Shown here: piece after piece, positions 62,914 to 64,000 of the stretch
Layout of the letters: the number at the start of each line of letters is the position of its first letter
Position numbering within the stretch: position 1 is the first letter of the stretch
NCBI GenBank assembly: GCA_007844125.1
Contig: CM017558.1
Location: 50,233,831-50,297,830, forward strand
Source of the DNA: Sinonovacula constricta
Taxonomy: Eukaryota; Mollusca; Bivalvia; Cardiida; Solecurtidae
DNA length: 64,000 bases
Direction of reading: 5' to 3'
Position numbers and translations under genes: made by a program
The notes under the pieces: generated by a model
Told to the model about the DNA's origin: nothing
The model's input: only the letters and a program-made list of their open reading frames with translations
The model's database searches: none

Positions 62914-63055
62914 CATTGTCACTAAGGGTGTGGCCTCTGTTGCTATGGATATCCTCCTCACTACCACCCCTCCCACTATCACTTGTTGTCGTCTCATGTG
63001 AAGTTTCACTGTGATTGTCATCTGCCTTCTTCATCATATTCATTATGTTCTTGGG
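62914..63055 (-). CDS. protocadherin B, penultimate exon: DSGRGGSE module
   Basis: A 142-bp exon with acceptor TTTACTTTTTCAG (ending 63056 on the minus strand) and donor AATG|GTTAGT. It is entered in phase 0 and left in phase 1, exactly like exon 2 of gene A (139 bp). It encodes PKNIMNMMKKADDNHSET..., then SDSGRGGSEEDIHSNRG and ...LSDN plus the first base of a Glu codon. The DSGRGGSE motif is the same cytoplasmic protocadherin signature as DSGQGGSE in gene A. The preceding exon, expected to carry the cadherin repeats and membrane segment, is off the right edge. Confidence 0.9.
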
Positions 63056-64000
63056 CTGAAAAAGTAAACATGACATAATGTGATTTTATTATTTACTGGT
63101 TTTATAATGGTAGATTTTGTAACAATGTTTACTTTTTTTTTTGCTCTTTTAATTTAAACAAAAACCCTGTAATCTGTGTAGAAACAGAACATGTAAATCC
63201 AAATGTATCAAATATCAAACAAAAGTTTTCATCAAAACCAAATCATGAAAATACTAAAAGAAGAAAGACAAAGAGCATTAATCAAGCATCAATCCTTAAC
63301 AATGCCAAACCACTTTAGCAACATTCTTAACCTAGCAACATTACATGAATCCATTTCCTCCATTAGCTGAAAACAGTTCTAAACCAAAGGCAAAACTCTA
63401 ATTTCAAAGACTTTAACCCCATCAAAAGTTGCATCCTATTGTCTCCATGACAGTTCTCCAGTACCTTAACATTGTTCAGTGTCTGCATCGTTCATTAGAT
63501 TTCTGAACACTACAAATGTTACAATGACTTGTGATTATCCCATGTCAAAGGACCATTATTCATATTCTCCCTACTGTCTATTCTTATCAGGACAGATTTT
63601 TTCACACAGGTTGATGCCGACCCATCACACTTTTCATTACAGTTTCAATTTGTTTTCTTGCATTTTCTGCTTCATTTCTTGCATACCCACTTCAAACCAA
63701 GCTACAGGGAAACCTGCTGTGGGGAATAATGCTGTGTGGTGACTGTCGTCTGCTGACGTTTACGCCAAGAGTGCCATACTAAATGAAGCAAATGGGATCA
63801 GGGATGGTGACTAAAGACTTGAACTGGTGTTGTGACAGCACACATGACTGATGGACAAATAATAGTGGCTTGTCCACTCACCGGTCAAGGCTTAACCCCT
63901 TACCTGCTTAAAATAAATCAACCAGATCTTGGCAAACAGTGTTGAACCAGAGCAGACAGCACCCTATGATGGCCGTCTGAATAAGGATCAGCACTATTTG
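63056..64000 (-). other. intron of protocadherin B, running off the window
   Basis: No exon is visible. A hairpin repeat (family H) fragment lies at about 63915-64000: CCAGATCTTGGCAAACAGTG, GAGCAGACAGCACC and AAGGATCAGCACTATTTG, cut by the window edge. The + strand frame at 63479-63742 has no features of a gene. Confidence 0.6.

Overview
This window looks like nuclear DNA of a lophotrochozoan animal, most likely a bivalve mollusc. It is AT-rich and mostly non-coding. It holds intron-split protocadherin genes with strong splice signals, several tRNA-derived SINEs, long minisatellites, and a scattered hairpin repeat built on a GTAGATCC...GGATCTAC core that I associate from general knowledge with clam genomes. 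The host group is inferred; no species is named. There is no bacterial gene, operon, rRNA, intact tRNA gene or CRISPR array.

Layout. 1-7.6 kb: non-coding DNA that keeps many CpGs, with one SINE flanked by a 14-bp target duplication. 7.6-33 kb: non-coding, CpG-poor DNA. It contains an 11-bp-unit minisatellite (9.2-9.6 kb), a 2.5-kb array of about 59 42-bp units (11.7-14.15 kb), a complete 385-bp miniature LTR element (15.48-15.87 kb) whose LTRs contain a tRNA-like sequence, a young SINE (24.1-24.45 kb), a degenerate 33-bp array, a CT microsatellite and one candidate orphan exon (19.55 kb). 33.2-33.6 kb: a small CpG-bearing patch. 35.86-36.19 kb: a 33-bp minisatellite.

42.2-54.2 kb, + strand: a protocadherin gene (gene A). 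One large exon encodes a signal peptide, seven cadherin repeats, a membrane segment and the start of the tail. Two further exons encode the rest of the cytoplasmic tail, including a KRVMF PP1-docking-type motif. The joined reading frame is 1208 residues. An alternative 3' route may replace its C-terminus. 61.15-63.06 kb, - strand: the last two exons of a second protocadherin (gene B), whose ectodomain lies beyond the right edge. The genes are convergent, share intron phases (0 then 1), a DSG[QR]GGSE motif, an RVxF-SDD motif and a related C-terminal ending, so they are probably paralogues.

Both proteins are expected to be adhesion receptors at the cell surface with matching cytoplasmic modules. 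The best candidates for something undescribed are the tRNA-like LTR element, a minisatellite that repeats a 5' splice site at the start of an intron, and an upstream ORF whose stop overlaps the protocadherin start codon (ATGA).
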